Source: Oscillospiraceae bacterium
GTDB taxonomy: Bacteria > Bacillota > Clostridia > Saccharofermentanales > Saccharofermentanaceae
Assembly (NCBI GenBank): GCA_902782985.1
Contig: CACZPC010000217.1
Coordinates: forward strand, 1-8,681
Reading direction: 5' to 3'
DNA length: 8,681 nt
How positions within the stretch are numbered: the first letter of the stretch is position 1; each line of letters opens with the position of its first letter. A model generated the notes under the pieces. The model worked only from the letters and a program-made list of their open reading frames with translations. It searched no databases and was not told the DNA's origin. This document shows positions 6,841 to 8,681 of this stretch, in pieces. The translations under genes were made by a program, and so were the position numbers.

Positions 6841-6849
6841 TGATATAGT
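6841..6849 (+). promoter_or_regulatory. Possible extended -10 promoter before pgcA
   Basis: TGATATAGT, in the 51-bp gap after yfhO, has the TG-n-TATAAT layout of an extended -10 with one mismatch. No -35 box is seen. The transcript would start near 6856. The gene may equally be read through from yfhO, since no terminator hairpin lies in the gap. Confidence 0.3.
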
Positions 6850-6889
6850 CAGCAATGAAAGTGTTTAATAATTCTATCGGAGGTTATTG

Positions 6890-8677
6890 ATGATGGATTA
6901 CAAGGAAGTTTATGGTGTATGGAGTACAGATCCCTATTTTGACGAAGCTACAAGAGAAGAGCTTAAAGCTATAGCTTCAGACGATAAGGAGATCGAGGAC
7001 AGATTCTATAAGGAGCTCGAGTTCGGAACAGGCGGACTTCGCGGTGTCCTCGGTGCCGGTACCAACAGAATGAACATCTATACGGTTGCAAAGGCATCTG
7101 CAGGTCTTGCGAAATATATCGTAAGCAAGGGCGAGGAGGCCATGAAGAGAGGTGTTGCGATCTCCTTTGACTCAAGACATTTCTCTCCGGAGTTTGCTCA
7201 GGTTGCGGCTACGACATTTGCCGCTTACAACGTTAAGTCATATCTGTCGGATGAGCTTCGTCCGGTTCCCATGTGCAGCTATGCGGTAAGATACTTCAAT
7301 GCTTTCTGCGGCGTTATGGTAACGGCTTCCCACAATCCTCCCAAGTATAACGGCTATAAGGTATACGGTGAGGACGGCGGTCAGGTAACAAACGAGGCTG
7401 CTTCGGAGATACTTGCCAATATGGCTGAGTTCGCGGATGTTCGAAAGGTAAAGACATCAGACTTCAACGAAGGCCTTGCTTCCGGCATCATCGAGAGATT
7501 CGGTCCCGAGGTGGATATCGCATATACAGAGATGCTTACCGAACTTATCATCGACAAGGAGGCTATCGCGCGTCAGGCTGACATGAGCATCGTATATACG
7601 CCGCTTCACGGTTCCGGAAATAAGCCCGTAAGACGTATCCTCAAGAGAGCAGGATTTAATAATGTACATATCGTTCCGCAGCAGGAGCTTCCCGACGGTG
7701 CATTCCCTACCGTAAGGACGCCCAATCCGGAGGATCCCGCTGCTCTTACAATGGGCATCGAGCTTGCCAAGAAGACTAATGCATCGCTTGTATTCGGTAC
7801 GGATCCCGACTCCGACAGACTCGGTATCGCCGCAAGATGTGAAGAGAACGGTGAAGTTACATATAAGTGCTTTACGGGTAATCAGGTAGGTCTTATGCTC
7901 CTTGATTACATCCTTGATTCCAAGAAACGTCTCGGTACGCTGGAAGATAATTCCTTTGCCTGCACCACTATAGTATCAACTAAGCTCTGCGCAGGCGTAT
8001 GTAAGGAATATGGCGTTGAGCTTCAGGAGACTCTTACCGGATTTAAGTATATCGGCGAGCGCATCAAGTTTGATGACGAGTTCGGAGATAAGCACTTCCA
8101 GTTCGGATTCGAGGAGAGCTACGGCTATCTTTCAGGTACAGACGTCAGAGATAAGGATGCCGTCGTAGCGGCTATGCTCGTATGCGGAATGGCTGCTCAG
8201 TCATTTGACAGAGGAGAGACTCTCTTTGACAGGCTTGAAAGGATCTATAAGAAGCACGGATACGGCTTCGAGGAAGCTGTCAGCTTTACGCTTGAAGGTA
8301 AGGAAGGAATTGCCAAGATCGGAGCTTGCATGGATACTCTCCGTGAGTCTCTTGAGAACTGCAGGAGTTCGGCTGATGCACTTAAGCTTATCGGCGGTCC
8401 TACTGTAAAGGCTGTCCGTGATTACTCCAAGTCCGTAAGATATGACTTCTCGGGTGATACGGTTACGACTTCCGAGCTTACTCTTCCCAAGTCCAATGTT
8501 CTTCTCTATGAGCTTGGCGGTGATAAGGGTATCGACTGGGCATGTGCGAGACCTTCGGGTACAGAGCCCAAGCTCAAGATCTACTTCGGTGTTTATGATG
8601 CCGGTAAGGAAGAGGCTCAGTCCAGACTTGCACAGATCAAGTCTCAGATGTCCGAATTCGTAAAGCAGTATCTTTGA
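6890..8677 (+). CDS. pgcA: Phosphoglucomutase, PgcA/PGM2 type (alpha-D-phosphohexomutase)
   Basis: Cytoplasmic enzyme interconverting glucose-6-phosphate and glucose-1-phosphate, the entry to UDP-glucose and so to glycolipids, teichoic acid sugars and glycogen. The 595 aa hold all four family sites. The catalytic serine loop is TASHNPPKYNGYKVYG (phosphoserine S147). The metal loop is GTDPDSDRLGIA (D305, D307, D309), the sugar loop is GFEESYGY (406-413) and the phosphate-binding loop is RPSGTEPK (554-561). The N-terminal FGTGGLRGVLGAGTNRMN identifies the PGM2-like branch, and the match to Bacillus PgcA is close over the full length, including LRPVPMCSYAVRYFNA and LPKSNVLLYEL. CGGAGG (6878-6883) precedes two adjacent ATG codons, 6890 (6 bp spacing) and 6893 (9 bp); either may be used. 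TTG 6887 is too close. Mannose activity cannot be excluded. It probably supplies the sugar precursor for the glycosylation genes upstream. Confidence 0.95.
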   Translation: MMDYKEVYGVWSTDPYFDEATREELKAIASDDKEIEDRFYKELEFGTGGLRGVLGAGTNRMNIYTVAKASAGLAKYIVSKGEEAMKRGVAISFDSRHFSPEFAQVAATTFAAYNVKSYLSDELRPVPMCSYAVRYFNAFCGVMVTASHNPPKYNGYKVYGEDGGQVTNEAASEILANMAEFADVRKVKTSDFNEGLASGIIERFGPEVDIAYTEMLTELIIDKEAIARQADMSIVYTPLHGSGNKPVRRILKRAGFNNVHIVPQQELPDGAFPTVRTPNPEDPAALTMGIELAKKTNASLVFGTDPDSDRLGIAARCEENGEVTYKCFTGNQVGLMLLDYILDSKKRLGTLEDNSFACTTIVSTKLCAGVCKEYGVELQETLTGFKYIGERIKFDDEFGDKHFQFGFEESYGYLSGTDVRDKDAVVAAMLVCGMAAQSFDRGETLFDRLERIYKKHGYGFEEAVSFTLEGKEGIAKIGACMDTLRESLENCRSSADALKLIGGPTVKAVRDYSKSVRYDFSGDTVTTSELTLPKSNVLLYELGGDKGIDWACARPSGTEPKLKIYFGVYDAGKEEAQSRLAQIKSQMSEFVKQYL

Positions 8678-8681
8678 TCAA

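Overview
The window looks like chromosome of an anaerobic Firmicute of class Clostridia. The signs are strong GGAGG-type ribosome binding sites, sigma-A promoters with TATAAT-like -10 boxes, moderate GC, a three-cysteine Rrf2 regulator, and best remembered family matches in Bacillus and Clostridia (CsbB, YfhO, PgcA). I cannot name a genus from sequence alone. There is no sign of mobile elements, CRISPR, tRNA or rRNA.

Layout. Positions 1-421 (minus) hold most of an Rrf2-family regulator that runs off the left edge. Its promoter carries a palindrome exactly between the -35 and -10 boxes. A 131-bp divergent spacer leads to a two-gene plus-strand unit: a GDPD-like lipoprotein (553-1386) and, 18 bp later, a polytopic GT-C-like membrane protein (1405-2940). 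Only 4 bp further, the convergent minus-strand CsbB/GtrB-type polyprenyl-phosphate glycosyltransferase ends (2945-3886). From a shared promoter region, with a -10 element symmetric on both strands, the large YfhO-family membrane glycosyltransferase is transcribed rightwards (3983-6838). A PgcA-type phosphoglucomutase follows after 51 bp and is complete (6890-8677). The window ends 4 bp after its stop codon.

How the genes may work together. The last four genes resemble a cell-envelope sugar-decoration pathway. The phosphoglucomutase would make glucose-1-phosphate, the precursor of UDP-glucose. The CsbB-like enzyme would load a sugar from a nucleotide donor onto undecaprenyl phosphate at the inner face of the membrane. 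YfhO, and possibly the second GT-C-like protein, would transfer the flipped sugar to an extracytoplasmic acceptor. In Bacillus subtilis the csbB-yfhO pair glycosylates lipoteichoic acid, and PgcA feeds glucolipid and teichoic acid synthesis. The GDPD-like lipoprotein, on the outer face, could act on glycerophosphate-containing polymers or lipids. The pathway link is inference. The GtcA/GtrA-type flippase expected in such a three-component system is not in this window. The most interesting points are this possibly extended glycosylation module, the altered residues of the GDPD protein, the unassigned GT-C protein, the acidic insert in YfhO and the symmetric divergent promoter.
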